Shown here: piece by piece, positions 28,201 to 36,667 of the stretch
Layout of the letters: each line of letters begins with the position of its first letter
How positions within the stretch are numbered: the stretch's first letter is position 1
Source of the DNA: Parvibacillus sp035426385
Lineage (GTDB): Bacteria > Bacteroidota > Bacteroidia > Chitinophagales > Saprospiraceae
Direction of reading: 5' to 3'
DNA length: 64,000 nucleotides
NCBI GenBank assembly: GCA_035426385.1
Contig: DAOLZQ010000003.1
Span: 32,066-96,065 of the forward strand
Program-made: the position numbers and the translations under genes
The notes under the pieces: model-generated
Told to the model about the DNA's origin: nothing
Database searches by the model: none
Seen by the model: the letters and a program-made list of their open reading frames with translations, nothing else

Positions 28201-31200
28201 TGGTGGAGGATTTAATGTAAACCGGACCACATAAGTTCCGGCTACTTTGCCTGTAGCATCGAATGTATTGCCTGCTAAGACCGTCAAATCCGGACCTGAT
28301 ATCATTGTCCAGTCTCCCGGATCTGAATCATTTTCAAGGCTATTCAGATCTACTAGCGCATTAGAGTTACAAAGGTCTGCTACCGAACTTATATTAAGTT
28401 TTGCGCAAGCGCAATTGTCATTTACAGTGATTACCACCTGACCTGTGAAGTCCTGGCAAGGTGGATTTGCCGTTACCGTATACTGGAAGGTAGCAACGGT
28501 GCCATCTGCAAGTCCCTTGAAATCCCAAACACTTCCGATAGTGTTCACTGCACCGCTAAGTGGTGCTACTTCACTCCAAGAGCCATTAAGATCACCACCT
28601 AATATATAGGTGGAAAGATCAACTAATGTATTGTTTGGATCAAGAACTGCGTCATTACAAACATCACCATTAGGATTAAGTGTAGCTGTAGGCTGATCTG
28701 AAATAAAAATTGGTGTGGAAATGGAATCAGTGCAACCTGCTTCTGTAACGGTATATGTTGCATTATACAGCCCTGAAGGATATGAATTAATCAATACTGT
28801 TCCATCCTGTGTGATGACACTACTGCCACTCCACACGCCACCCAGTGGTAAGCCAACTATTATTGGGTCCAGACCACCATCTTTACAGAATTCAGTGGGA
28901 GGAATGATTTGAGGTATCGGTATAGGATTTATAACAATTTGTATAGTGATAGACTTATTACAAGCAAGGTCGCCAACCGTATAGGTTATGTCGTAAGAAC
29001 CAGAACCTCCAAGGGATCCCGGAATAAAAACTCCACTTCCGTTAATACCGGGCCCGCTAAATACGCCTCCGGCGGGAGTAGCTGTCAGTTGATAATTGGC
29101 AAAGTCATTGGCACAGAAGGGCCCAATGGGATCAATGAATGGATCGTCGTAATGTATTGATTTTAATATCACGCTGTCCTTACCGACACAACCATTGACG
29201 TCAGTAAATGTAGCATAGAAAGTATAATCGACACCTTGTTGCATTACTGACGTATTGATAAGTCCATCATTACTTACCGCACCCGGAGGTACAGAAGTAA
29301 ATACAGTTCCATCCTGCACCGATGGATTGGACTGCAATTGATAGCTGTCGCCCTCACAGAGATCTTGTGGCTTATTGGTAATACTGACGGGTGGATTTGG
29401 CAACAGTGTCAATGTCGTCGTTCCAATGCCTCTACAACCGATCGCATCTAATACCTGTACAATGATATTGTAAGGTCCAGGAGGTTGAGGTACTATGTCT
29501 ATGGTTTTTGTACCGGGATTTCCCCAAGGAGTAGTCCAGGTATAAGTTAATGGATTGTTGGTTGCATTTGAATTAGCAGTAAGTGTTTTTCCTTGTAACT
29601 GGGATAAGCAGAATGTAGCCGGTTTGGGAATAATGTCCACCACAATATTGGCATTTACAGTCACTTTCACTTCATCAGTTCCTGTACATCCGCTACCATC
29701 TGTAACCGTCAAAATAAATACTGATGAAATACTTGGGGTTACTGAGATGGTAGAGGTGGTCTCTCCATTGGACCATTTGAATGTATACGGTCCACCATCA
29801 CCACCTGTAGCCGGTGGTGTGCCACCCAAAGTGATTGTAGCACCTGGACAAGACACTTTATCAGGTCCGGCATTCGCAATAACTGCGGGATAGACTAGTA
29901 CATCAAGGAATTGAGGATCACCTTCACATCCATCCGGACTTATCGGGATTACTTTATATCTAACTGTCTTTGGTGAATTAGATCCATTATGTAAAGTCTG
30001 CGAAAAAGTGCTACTCTCTCCAGAGGTCGCTCCTGTCACACCGTTTGCATTCTCAACAGTCCATTTGATAGTTGAGTTAGTTGGATCAAGGGTAATAACT
30101 CCAAAAAAAGTTACATCACTGCAAGTTGTTCCATTTTCAAGTGTCATAGTCGGTGGCACACAACATTTGATAGATAGCTTTTTAGACACGAGTGTATGGC
30201 CATTACATGAGTTAGATTGCCATCCACCGGTCTGACCGTCGGAAAACGCAGTTATACCAACGATATATTTATTACAAACTGTGTCAGTACATGCATCACA
30301 AGGAATTTGTACAGTAAACTGGACTTTGAAAGGACCTGCTGCATTATCACCCCAACTTTCATTTGGAACAATACTGTTACAAGTACCTGAATATTGCACC
30401 CCTATCCAGGCAGCAGGCATTGCTGTTCCTGCATAAGAACAGTTTCCTCCGCCTATAAATGAGGTACAGTTATTAGTACCGGTGATACAGATTTGATTTG
30501 TTGCTGAATTTATACCTATAGCACTATTTGAATTATCTAGTGGTTTCCAAAAGACTGTATTGGATCCATACCAGTTCCATTTGCTTCCCGGTCGGGTAGA
30601 AGGGGTGGGTTCATCTTCCGGATTTCGATCAAAGCACTCGCTAAATACAGGAAACATACTGTGAATCCATTGGGCACCCAGTTTGATAAAGTTGGTTTGG
30701 TATTCAAATTTTACGTCTTCGCATGGTTTAAAAGGTCCATTTAAATTAGATCCTAAGCTAGCCGCAATGACAGTTAATGATTGACTGGTTATGCAAGGAT
30801 CGGTAAGGTATAGTTGAGTTAAACACAATTCAAAGTCTCCCTGCAATCCATTTGCGTCAGTGACAGCTACCCAATATTGAGTATTGCCAAATGCATCCAT
30901 ATTTACCGGATTACAAGCCACCATTGTATTACAGTCTGAGAAGACCGCAAACAGAGGAGAGTTTAATTGAGAGGATGATAGGTCGAAAACCACAGAATTT
31001 GTTGTTGGACCTGTTGTAAAGGTGTACCAGGCAGTAGGGCTGGTCATGTCTGAACATGCACCACCACCATTGATTTGTGGGCCATCTGGCATATTCACAT
31101 TACATCCGTCTACACATATTGTCTCTGCGAGTGGTGCCAGGGTTATCACCTCTGCGTCAGCGCAAGATATATTAGGCCCACATGGAGGAGGAGCATCTTT

Positions 31201-32058
31201 CTCAGTAATACAGAGATTGGTAAAATCACCGGCTCCTGTATGGGTTGAACTAACAATAACATATATCTGAGTACCTCCCGGAAGACCGCCAAAAGTGTAA
31301 GTATTGACAAAGGGTCCGCAATAAAAACTATTGTTGGTCACTAATTGCGGATTGCTGGTACATCCATTGGGGTATGTTATTAAGCCGATTGAGACATCGC
31401 CAGTGATAGTGGTAGATTCAATATTAATAATCAGTGTGTCAGTATTAGGCTGCAACTGAATGGTGTAATAAACTGAATTTTCCTGGGCCGGCTGACAACC
31501 AAGATTGAATATCCAGGGGTCTTGGGTAGCACCTGTAGTAGTTCCATTCACACAACCATCCGTGGGAATGGCTTCTGCATTACACGCATTGTCATTGGGG
31601 GGTGGAATTGGATTGTCAATACACAGTTCAATGTCATTGGTATTTATATCTTCTGTGGTTACAATTATGTAATAAGTAGCTCCAATGATCAGGTTAGTTG
31701 CATTCATTGTACCCGGACTTTTAACACATCCGTATTCTCGGGCACCATTCAGATTATCACAACCATTCGGAAGAAGTACCAAAGCAAATGCAACTCCAGG
31801 TGTATTGATGGTAATGTCCGCAGAGGTAGCTTGAGGAACAAAAGTAAACCATGTATTTTCATTCGTTGCTCCGGCACAACTACCATTTACAAAGTCAAAT
31901 GAAGCACTATCTAAATAATAGTTATTACATTCACCTTCGATATCTGTAATCGGTGTCGCATTATAACAACTATCATTTATAGGAATCTGACCATATACTT
32001 TAGTGGACGCAAAAGTAAATAGGCAGAGAATAATAAAATTAAGTATACATTTATTCAT
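25210..32058 (-). CDS. Giant secreted multi-domain protein with T9SS type B (gliding-type) sorting domain
   Basis: 2282 aa. The signal peptide is about residues 1-23 (ending KVYGQ). Residues about 28-290 hold two beta-sandwich modules with an INDSCYNATPI start and WFTFVPQATSADITINTP-like text, as in pre-peptidase C-terminal-like domains. Residues about 293-980 are a Cys-rich body strongly similar to most of the 792-aa protein at 44759-47137. After further Ig/PKD-like modules come about three tandem repeats of some 182 residues (about 1213-1764). A type B sorting domain closes the protein (about 2186-2282: FVPNIFTPNGDGKND and IFDRWGEKVFEE). T9SS exports it to the cell surface, where it is probably an adhesin or glycan-interacting structure. 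No enzymatic motif is seen. It appears to be a single-gene unit with a terminator. Confidence 0.85.
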   Translation of the reverse strand: MNKCILNFIILCLFTFASTKVYGQIPINDSCYNATPITDIEGECNNYYLDSASFDFVNGSCAGATNENTWFTFVPQATSADITINTPGVAFALVLLPNGCDNLNGAREYGCVKSPGTMNATNLIIGATYYIIVTTEDINTNDIELCIDNPIPPPNDNACNAEAIPTDGCVNGTTTGATQDPWIFNLGCQPAQENSVYYTIQLQPNTDTLIINIESTTITGDVSIGLITYPNGCTSNPQLVTNNSFYCGPFVNTYTFGGLPGGTQIYVIVSSTHTGAGDFTNLCITEKDAPPPCGPNISCADAEVITLAPLAETICVDGCNVNMPDGPQINGGGACSDMTSPTAWYTFTTGPTTNSVVFDLSSSQLNSPLFAVFSDCNTMVACNPVNMDAFGNTQYWVAVTDANGLQGDFELCLTQLYLTDPCITSQSLTVIAASLGSNLNGPFKPCEDVKFEYQTNFIKLGAQWIHSMFPVFSECFDRNPEDEPTPSTRPGSKWNWYGSNTVFWKPLDNSNSAIGINSATNQICITGTNNCTSFIGGGNCSYAGTAMPAAWIGVQYSGTCNSIVPNESWGDNAAGPFKVQFTVQIPCDACTDTVCNKYIVGITAFSDGQTGGWQSNSCNGHTLVSKKLSIKCCVPPTMTLENGTTCSDVTFFGVITLDPTNSTIKWTVENANGVTGATSGESSTFSQTLHNGSNSPKTVRYKVIPISPDGCEGDPQFLDVLVYPAVIANAGPDKVSCPGATITLGGTPPATGGDGGPYTFKWSNGETTSTISVTPSISSVFILTVTDGSGCTGTDEVKVTVNANIVVDIIPKPATFCLSQLQGKTLTANSNATNNPLTYTWTTPWGNPGTKTIDIVPQPPGPYNIIVQVLDAIGCRGIGTTTLTLLPNPPVSITNKPQDLCEGDSYQLQSNPSVQDGTVFTSVPPGAVSNDGLINTSVMQQGVDYTFYATFTDVNGCVGKDSVILKSIHYDDPFIDPIGPFCANDFANYQLTATPAGGVFSGPGINGSGVFIPGSLGGSGSYDITYTVGDLACNKSITIQIVINPIPIPQIIPPTEFCKDGGLDPIIVGLPLGGVWSGSSVITQDGTVLINSYPSGLYNATYTVTEAGCTDSISTPIFISDQPTATLNPNGDVCNDAVLDPNNTLVDLSTYILGGDLNGSWSEVAPLSGAVNTIGSVWDFKGLADGTVATFQYTVTANPPCQDFTGQVVITVNDNCACAKLNISSVADLCNSNALVDLNSLENDSDPGDWTMISGPDLTVLAGNTFDATGKVAGTYVVRFTLNPPPQEQACPKYIDVSIKVSEEVVLNMVPELLVCNSSPTAYKTKLDMKKFFVGNIIPGSWTNVSNVGAQLSNDTINFAGVSAGQYTFIYITSTAVAPCPNDTQTVIVNVTIDCACPTLTVIQPNEKLCNSGGTKDLSTMINSNKTGKWTLISDPSGPVNITLANTLFDATGKAPGAYTFKFTITESIPSDCDSTVTVTIDVYPEVKIDLVDVLKVCNSSPNPIKTKLDLTLFLGGQSVPSGTWTNDDNVGTLVSGTNYDFTGVPAGDYHFTYRTNTAIAPCTDASETVIVRVTDECNCPDLSVLQPSDVLCNDNGSKDLGLMINSSLPGSWKIIQDPSGPVNVPMGSGIFDATGKAPGVYHFSFEINDNVPVDCDSVVTIQLTVNPAVIYQLKTIVDVCNTDPSNIDADILDINGNKVWASALVNGSWDPGTSGAINLGGGKWNFSGVAVGTYTFTFTPNTAVAPCPNTPQSITVNVVDNCACPPLPPLPAISPICNNATAVTLPLPTAATGTWRIVSPIGAGFATITNNTFAVTNATGGTYTLEFTYDNIPVGCPSTDQLTVVISEYKTAGKNGSSKEFCEGTVQVLDLFDEITGEDSGGIWSDVIGNAGTAFTPTTAILKVKDLKAGDYTFNYRFNSSGSCPGSDIDVNVHICGIPIADAGADQKLTCTDKEASIGAAASQGPAYSYAWRDIKNGNPVQFPNQLQNIITLPGIYVLTVKDINCGCEKSDTVEIVAEGIPERVDITAVGPSCHNYTNGYIKIDKVVGGNQPYQYAFNDGAPGAASSWNNLGAGTFKITMIDATGCRIDLSTTFKNPQLLTVDLGNDTIIKIGDTVLIDPIISIPDSNVATITYSSDYDFINCTDCFTINVFPNQTTTYRVEVKDKNGCTDSDDKRIIVKKGVNIFVPNIFTPNGDGKNDKVIVSTNTKEIKKIISFQIFDRWGEKVFEEKDFPPNDQTHGWDGKLKGQPMTPAVFVYWLEIELFDGTTEIVKGDITLIR
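26766..28420 (-). repeat. Three tandem repeats of about 550 bases inside the giant T9SS gene
   Basis: Units begin with a Cys-x-Cys-Pro motif at about 28420, 27872, 27325 and (start of a partial unit) 26766, so the period is about 547-559 bases. Each unit carries an LCN motif, a FDATGKAPGAY-like segment, a VCNSSP motif and a closing TAVAPCP-like segment. The units are related at DNA as well as protein level. Confidence 0.75.
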
Positions 32059-32421
32059 ATATGATAAATTAAAATATGTATTAAAATAACAGAACGATTG
32101 TAATTTGTAGTAAAATTAAGAAAATCTATATTAAAACCATTGTATCCCATATTTATAATCTAAGAAGTAGTAAATTATCAAAATCTTATTCCAAAAATGT
32201 TCGTAGTAGATTTTTTAAATTTGGATTTACATTTGTTAAAATTTAAAATAAAATGATAATGAAATCATTTTATGATTTATCGTAATATATAAAAATCAGG
32301 GATTGAAGATATTAGAATGGCGCATTATTTTATTGTATTATCTTTATGGGTATGACAGCAAATTTATCAATTTCGTTGTTTTATAAATGATCTTTTTGAA
32401 CAATTTAAGCTAAAATCTAAT
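32059..32421 (+). other. AT-rich intergenic region between divergent genes
   Basis: About 360 bases, very AT-rich, separating the giant minus-strand gene from the plus-strand outer-membrane protein gene. It must hold both promoters. I found no convincing -33/-7 pair, hairpin or repeat in it. Confidence 0.5.
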
Positions 32422-32424
32422 TTG

Positions 32425-32988
32425 GTGAAAAATTTAATAATTATATGTAGTTTCTTTTTCCTGGGAATAAACTCCTATGGGCAGTCGCACTCCCCTGAGC
32501 CTGGGAAACCATTATCTAACTGGTGGTTTGGAGCAAGTCTTGGTCTAGATTTCAATAGTAATAATAATCTTAGTTATTTTTCACTAGGCCTTTTCCCTAT
32601 AGCGGGGTACAAGATTACACCCGATCTTTCAGTAGGACCTAGAATAGGCTTCTCAATGGAGAATTATCGACAAAGAATTGGTGGCACTATAATAAAGGGT
32701 ACTTTTTTTGATCTGTCAGGTGCTGCTTTTATGAGGTATAAATTTCTCAAGGTAATATTTGCTCATGCTGAGTTTGAGGTGTTAAGAGGACAGGATAGAG
32801 AATACGATATAAGGAGTCAGTCTTTTTTGAAGAAACCATATTTTGATCAAAATGGCTATGTTGGTTTGGGCTATAATTCAATGGGTCTCATCGGATCCGA
32901 AATATATATATTATACAATTTCCTAAATGATCCCAACTCAATCCATCTGCCGTTTCAAGTACGTGCCGGCCTGACATACAATTTTTAA
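32425..32988 (+). CDS. Small outer-membrane beta-barrel protein
   Basis: About 187 aa from a GTG at 32425; a TTG one codon earlier is also possible, and the GTG gives the usual MKNLIIICSFFFLGINSYGQ signal peptide. The mature part has alternating beta-strands (WWFGASLGLDFNSNN, GYKITPDLSVGPRIGFS, AFMRYKFLKVIFAHAEFE) and ends in an aromatic strand (VRAGLTYNF), as in eight-strand outer-membrane barrels. Function unknown. It ends 6 bases before the M20 amidohydrolase gene and is probably co-transcribed with it. Confidence 0.75.
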   Translation: MKNLIIICSFFFLGINSYGQSHSPEPGKPLSNWWFGASLGLDFNSNNNLSYFSLGLFPIAGYKITPDLSVGPRIGFSMENYRQRIGGTIIKGTFFDLSGAAFMRYKFLKVIFAHAEFEVLRGQDREYDIRSQSFLKKPYFDQNGYVGLGYNSMGLIGSEIYILYNFLNDPNSIHLPFQVRAGLTYNF

Positions 32989-32994
32989 ATTTAT

Positions 32995-34173
32995 ATGAAA
33001 ATAGATGATATTAAGGCTAAAGTAGATGCTATTCTGCCTGAGCTAAAAAATTGTCGGAGGCACTTGCATGCCAATCCTGAACTGTCATTTAATGAGAAAA
33101 AAACAGCAGAATATATTATTGGCCGACTCAAAGAATCCAATGTTAATTTTACAAAGGGATGGGCCGGTTACGGCATTGTAGCTACTATCAAATCTGATTA
33201 TCCAGACAGACCTGTCGTGATACTGAGATCTGATATGGATGCTTTGCCAATTCAGGAACGCGAGCACCCAGGACAATCTTGCAATCCGGGCATTATGCAT
33301 GCCTGTGGCCATGATGTACATATGACTTGCTTGCTAGGTGCGGTCCAAGTTATCAGCCAGTTCAGACAGCATTTAAAACAGGACATTGTTTGTATATTTC
33401 AGCCCGGAGAAGAGAAATTGCCTGGCGGGGCCAAATTAATGTTGGAGGAGGGAGCAATACATCCGGACAGCGCTCGTGCGATTTTTGCTCTACACGTCTT
33501 TCCCGAATTGGAAGTTGGAAATACCGGATTCCACTCAGGACCTTACATGGCTTCTACCGATGAACTATATATAGAGATTACCGGAAAGGGGGGGCATGCT
33601 GCAATGCCCCATAAAACCATAAATCCGATTGTAATAGCTTCCAGAATTATCAATGATATTCAAACAGTCATCTCGCAAAAGAAAAACCCCTTCTTTCCCT
33701 CTGTACTCAATATTGGTAAAATAAATTCTGTCGGTGGAGCCACTAATGTAATACCAGACAAGGTATTACTGGAGGGTACTTTCCGAAGTTTGGAAGAATC
33801 CTGGAGAGATGAGATATTGGATTATCTGCCAGGATACATCAAACAAATAGCCGCCATGGAAGGGGGGAGCGCGGTAGTCAATTTTGTCAAGGGCTATCCT
33901 GTTTTAGTGAACGATGAGAAGGTAACCTCATGTGCGCAACTGCTTGCAGAGGAGTACCTCGGTAAAGATCAAGTCTATCAATTGCCGCCTCGAATGACTG
34001 CAGAGGACTTTGCCTGGTACGCACAAAGAATTCCCGCTTGTTTTTTCAGACTTGGGACAGCAAATGAAAAGGCTGGCATCACAGGTCAATTACACACAGC
34101 CGAATTTGATGTCGATGAGACCAGTATAGCAATAGGTTGTGGAGTATTGACATGGATAGCGCTCCATTTCTAA
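32995..34173 (+). CDS. M20 family amidohydrolase
   Basis: 392 aa. Metal-dependent amide hydrolase of the M20D type (N-acyl amino acid, hippurate or indole-acetyl amino acid hydrolases). Motifs: RRHLHANPELSFNE, the metal site HACGHDVHMTCLLGA, the catalytic Glu in QPGEEKLPGGA, LHVFPELEVG, and the dimerisation-domain segment GKGGHAAMPH. No signal peptide, so cytoplasmic. The exact substrate cannot be told. Its stop codon overlaps the stop of the convergent chain-length-factor-like gene by 2 bases within a 4-base gene overlap. Confidence 0.9.
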   Translation: MKIDDIKAKVDAILPELKNCRRHLHANPELSFNEKKTAEYIIGRLKESNVNFTKGWAGYGIVATIKSDYPDRPVVILRSDMDALPIQEREHPGQSCNPGIMHACGHDVHMTCLLGAVQVISQFRQHLKQDIVCIFQPGEEKLPGGAKLMLEEGAIHPDSARAIFALHVFPELEVGNTGFHSGPYMASTDELYIEITGKGGHAAMPHKTINPIVIASRIINDIQTVISQKKNPFFPSVLNIGKINSVGGATNVIPDKVLLEGTFRSLEESWRDEILDYLPGYIKQIAAMEGGSAVVNFVKGYPVLVNDEKVTSCAQLLAEEYLGKDQVYQLPPRMTAEDFAWYAQRIPACFFRLGTANEKAGITGQLHTAEFDVDETSIAIGCGVLTWIALHF

Positions 34174-35117
34174 TCCGCCCTGGATAGAACAACGACCTCG
34201 AATGATAAATCCAATACACGATTTAAAACAACCTGATATTGAATAGAATCTGAGTTACTTTCAGATTGAAATTTGCCCATTGCTTCGGAGATGCCTGATG
34301 CGGTGGAAGTGGCACATTCGCCCCATTTATGTTTGAAATGGTGTACTTTGGAATTTATTCCGTCTGGTAAAAGTGGCAGATAAAAGTTCTCCCATTCATA
34401 GGTATTGTTGTCACCACATACATACTCCACCTCATTTTTAGTTCCGCTCAGAGAAGTTATGAATTCCTTTATTTTGGCTGTTTCAGTAATCCGATATAAT
34501 TCATAAGATAATATGCTGATAGCTCCTGGAAGGTATTTCTTTTGAATAAAGAAAAAATTAATAGCTGAGCTCCAAATGATTGATTTATCATCATCTGTAA
34601 CCATAGTACTCGAATTGAAACCACCTGCTTCATACAACACATCATCAAAGGGGGTATACTCATCAAAAAAACCAATGAGTCCATTTTCTACTTTGCCTTG
34701 CTCAAAGTGCGTTTCCAAGTCTGTGAGAACATTAAAAATACACTGGTCATAATTGACATGTGCCGTGTTATAAACTTCACTATCGCATTTTATAGCTATC
34801 AGGCCATTGACTGTATTGTGGGTGGACTGAATAAATATACTTGGATTCAGGGCTGTTTCTTTATAGGTAATAATATCTTCTTGAAATTTTTCAATACTAG
34901 AGACACAACCCTTTCCGGTTCCGGTTATGATAGCCTCAGGAGATTGTACGCTCGCTATTTGCAGGCACTTAAGACCTGAATATACAGCACCTCTTACAGT
35001 AACTCCTAGGCGACGAATTTCATTTTTATCCAATAAATCGCTCATATCCGGAAGAATATAAGCCTCTTGCGCCGGCTTTATCGATCTCCACAGGTGATAT
35101 TGTGAGATTACATACAT
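34170..35117 (-). CDS. Beta-ketoacyl synthase-like protein, probable chain-length-factor partner
   Basis: 315 aa. It resembles the short ketoacyl-synthase-like proteins found in aryl polyene and flexirubin gene sets (PSIFIQSTHNTVNGLIAIKCDSEVYNT, then a GLIGFFDEYTPF segment). At the place where true ketosynthases have the catalytic Cys in a TACSS-type motif it has AHVNYDQ, so it should not be a condensing enzyme by itself. Its first 10 bases overlap the end of the ketosynthase gene, the arrangement expected for a KS/chain-length-factor pair made in equal amounts. It is the last gene of the ACP-KS unit and converges on the M20 gene. Confidence 0.7.
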   Translation of the reverse strand: MYVISQYHLWRSIKPAQEAYILPDMSDLLDKNEIRRLGVTVRGAVYSGLKCLQIASVQSPEAIITGTGKGCVSSIEKFQEDIITYKETALNPSIFIQSTHNTVNGLIAIKCDSEVYNTAHVNYDQCIFNVLTDLETHFEQGKVENGLIGFFDEYTPFDDVLYEAGGFNSSTMVTDDDKSIIWSSAINFFFIQKKYLPGAISILSYELYRITETAKIKEFITSLSGTKNEVEYVCGDNNTYEWENFYLPLLPDGINSKVHHFKHKWGECATSTASGISEAMGKFQSESNSDSIQYQVVLNRVLDLSFEVVVLSRAD

Positions 35118-36319
35118 CCCGATGGATTTGAAATGATAAATGTTGTATTGTTGCCACCGAAACCAAACGAATTTATAAGCACATGAGGTTTTTTCATGTC
35201 TCCGCTGCGGACGACCGGCATTAATCTATGTGCTGGATCAATAACCTCAAAGCCTAGATTTGGCCAATATTTGCGTTTCTGCATTCCCAAAATGCTTATA
35301 ACTGCATTTAATGCTCCACTGGCTGCCAATGTATGGCCGGTATATCCTTTCGTACTCATGAAGGTGGGATGATCTCCAAATACTTTCTTTAAGGCAATCC
35401 CTTCAGCTTGGTCATTGTCAAATGTGGCCGTTCCATGTGCATGTATGTTGTCTATATCTGCGGGATCCAAATCGGCATCTTCAAGAGCCAACTTCATAGC
35501 ATGATATGCACCGTCGCCTTCCGGGTGTGAACCGGTAATGTGAAAGCTCTCATTTGTACTTATTCCACCTCTGTATATAGCCATTGCCTCCCTCCCGCGG
35601 GCACTTGCAGAGGAAGCAGTTTCCATGACCAGATAGGCAGCTCCTTCTCCCAAATTAAGTCCTATTCGATCTTTATCAAATGGCTTACAAGGACTGAGTG
35701 ACATATTCTTGAGGCTATTAAAGCCATTGATTGTAAATCTGCTGAGTGTATCGACTCCTCCGGCCAATACACGGGTAACTTTACCTGAGCGCAACAAATT
35801 TGCACCGTTAATGATAGCATTGGATGATGAAGAGCAAGCTGTACTGAAAGTCATCGAGTGGAACTTCAGGCCATACTTTTCGGTCAGAGAGCGGTTGATG
35901 CATCCGCAATCTACCATTCGAGCTCTGTATGATGAAGGAGTAGTATGATTTCTGAGAAAGGCTTCGTATTCTTTCTCAGTTTCAGTCATACCCGCTGTAG
36001 TGGTACCGTTAAGAATCATAACCTCATTCATCTCGAGGCTCGAGAGACCAGCCTGGTTAAGCGCTTCTCTACAGGCGATATCCGCCAGAAATAAGGAGCG
36101 GTGTACACCGGGTGTATTCTTGAATACGCTGTAATCAGCCAATTCATTGTCAGACAATAAGATCTCACCTACGATTGCTTCATTCACAAAACGACTGTTT
36201 AAATGATTGAGCAGAGTTAACCCTGATTTTTCTGCCTCCAGGTTAGAGAGCGTTTCGTCTTGGTTAAGACCTATTGATGAACAAATACCAATTCCGGTAA
36301 TCCAAATTTCATTTTGCAC
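35108..36319 (-). CDS. Beta-ketoacyl-ACP synthase (FabF-like ketosynthase)
   Basis: 403 aa, with a GTG start (no nearby ATG fits the ITGIGICSSIG beginning). The KAS catalytic triad is complete: Cys in SMTFSTACSSSSNAI, His in HAHGTATFDND, and His in GYTGHTLAASGAL, plus the glycine-rich end NSFGFGGNNTTFI. It elongates an ACP-bound acyl chain with malonyl-ACP. Being between a small ACP and a chain-length-factor-like partner, it is more likely part of a special polyene or lipid pathway than the main fatty-acid FabF. It starts 12 bases after the ACP stop. Confidence 0.9.
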   Translation of the reverse strand: MQNEIWITGIGICSSIGLNQDETLSNLEAEKSGLTLLNHLNSRFVNEAIVGEILLSDNELADYSVFKNTPGVHRSLFLADIACREALNQAGLSSLEMNEVMILNGTTTAGMTETEKEYEAFLRNHTTPSSYRARMVDCGCINRSLTEKYGLKFHSMTFSTACSSSSNAIINGANLLRSGKVTRVLAGGVDTLSRFTINGFNSLKNMSLSPCKPFDKDRIGLNLGEGAAYLVMETASSASARGREAMAIYRGGISTNESFHITGSHPEGDGAYHAMKLALEDADLDPADIDNIHAHGTATFDNDQAEGIALKKVFGDHPTFMSTKGYTGHTLAASGALNAVISILGMQKRKYWPNLGFEVIDPAHRLMPVVRSGDMKKPHVLINSFGFGGNNTTFIISNPSGCM

Positions 36320-36331
36320 TGTGGTGTATCT

Positions 36332-36595
36332 TCATTGTGCCATAGAAGAGTTCTGAGTGATGAATTCGGCCATAGAGCGTACGCTTTCGAGTATTTTTCT
36401 TCCTTCACGAGGATCATTAACTTTTATACCGTATTCACGTTCCAAAAGCACCATCAATTCGAGAGAGTCTATGCTATCTAAACCCAGACCTTCTCCGAAC
36501 AGTGGTGCATCGGTGTCAATATCCATAGGCGTAAAATCCTGTAGATTGAGGCTTTCAATAATCTGTATTTTTAATTTTTCAATTAGATCTTCCAT
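36332..36595 (-). CDS. Acyl carrier protein
   Basis: 87 aa. The phosphopantetheine attachment Ser is in GLGLDSIDSLELMVLLEREYG, the usual D-S-(I/L) motif at the start of helix 2. It carries the growing acyl chain for the adjacent ketosynthase. It leads the ACP, KS and chain-length-factor-like unit. A dedicated ACP next to these genes supports a specialised pathway. Confidence 0.92.
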   Translation of the reverse strand: MEDLIEKLKIQIIESLNLQDFTPMDIDTDAPLFGEGLGLDSIDSLELMVLLEREYGIKVNDPREGRKILESVRSMAEFITQNSSMAQ

Positions 36596-36643
36596 AGTTT
36601 TGTCTGAAACAACATAATATTAAACAAAAAGTAATATAAAAAG

Positions 36644-36651
36644 CAAAAGTA
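36644..36651 (-). promoter_or_regulatory. Candidate -7 box for the ACP-KS unit
   Basis: The minus strand reads TACTTTTG here, matching TAnnTTTG, about 49 bases before the ACP start codon. A -33 TTG at the ideal distance is not seen (the nearest is 25 bases upstream), so this is weak. Confidence 0.3.
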
Positions 36652-36667
36652 TAAAAATTAACCTCCT

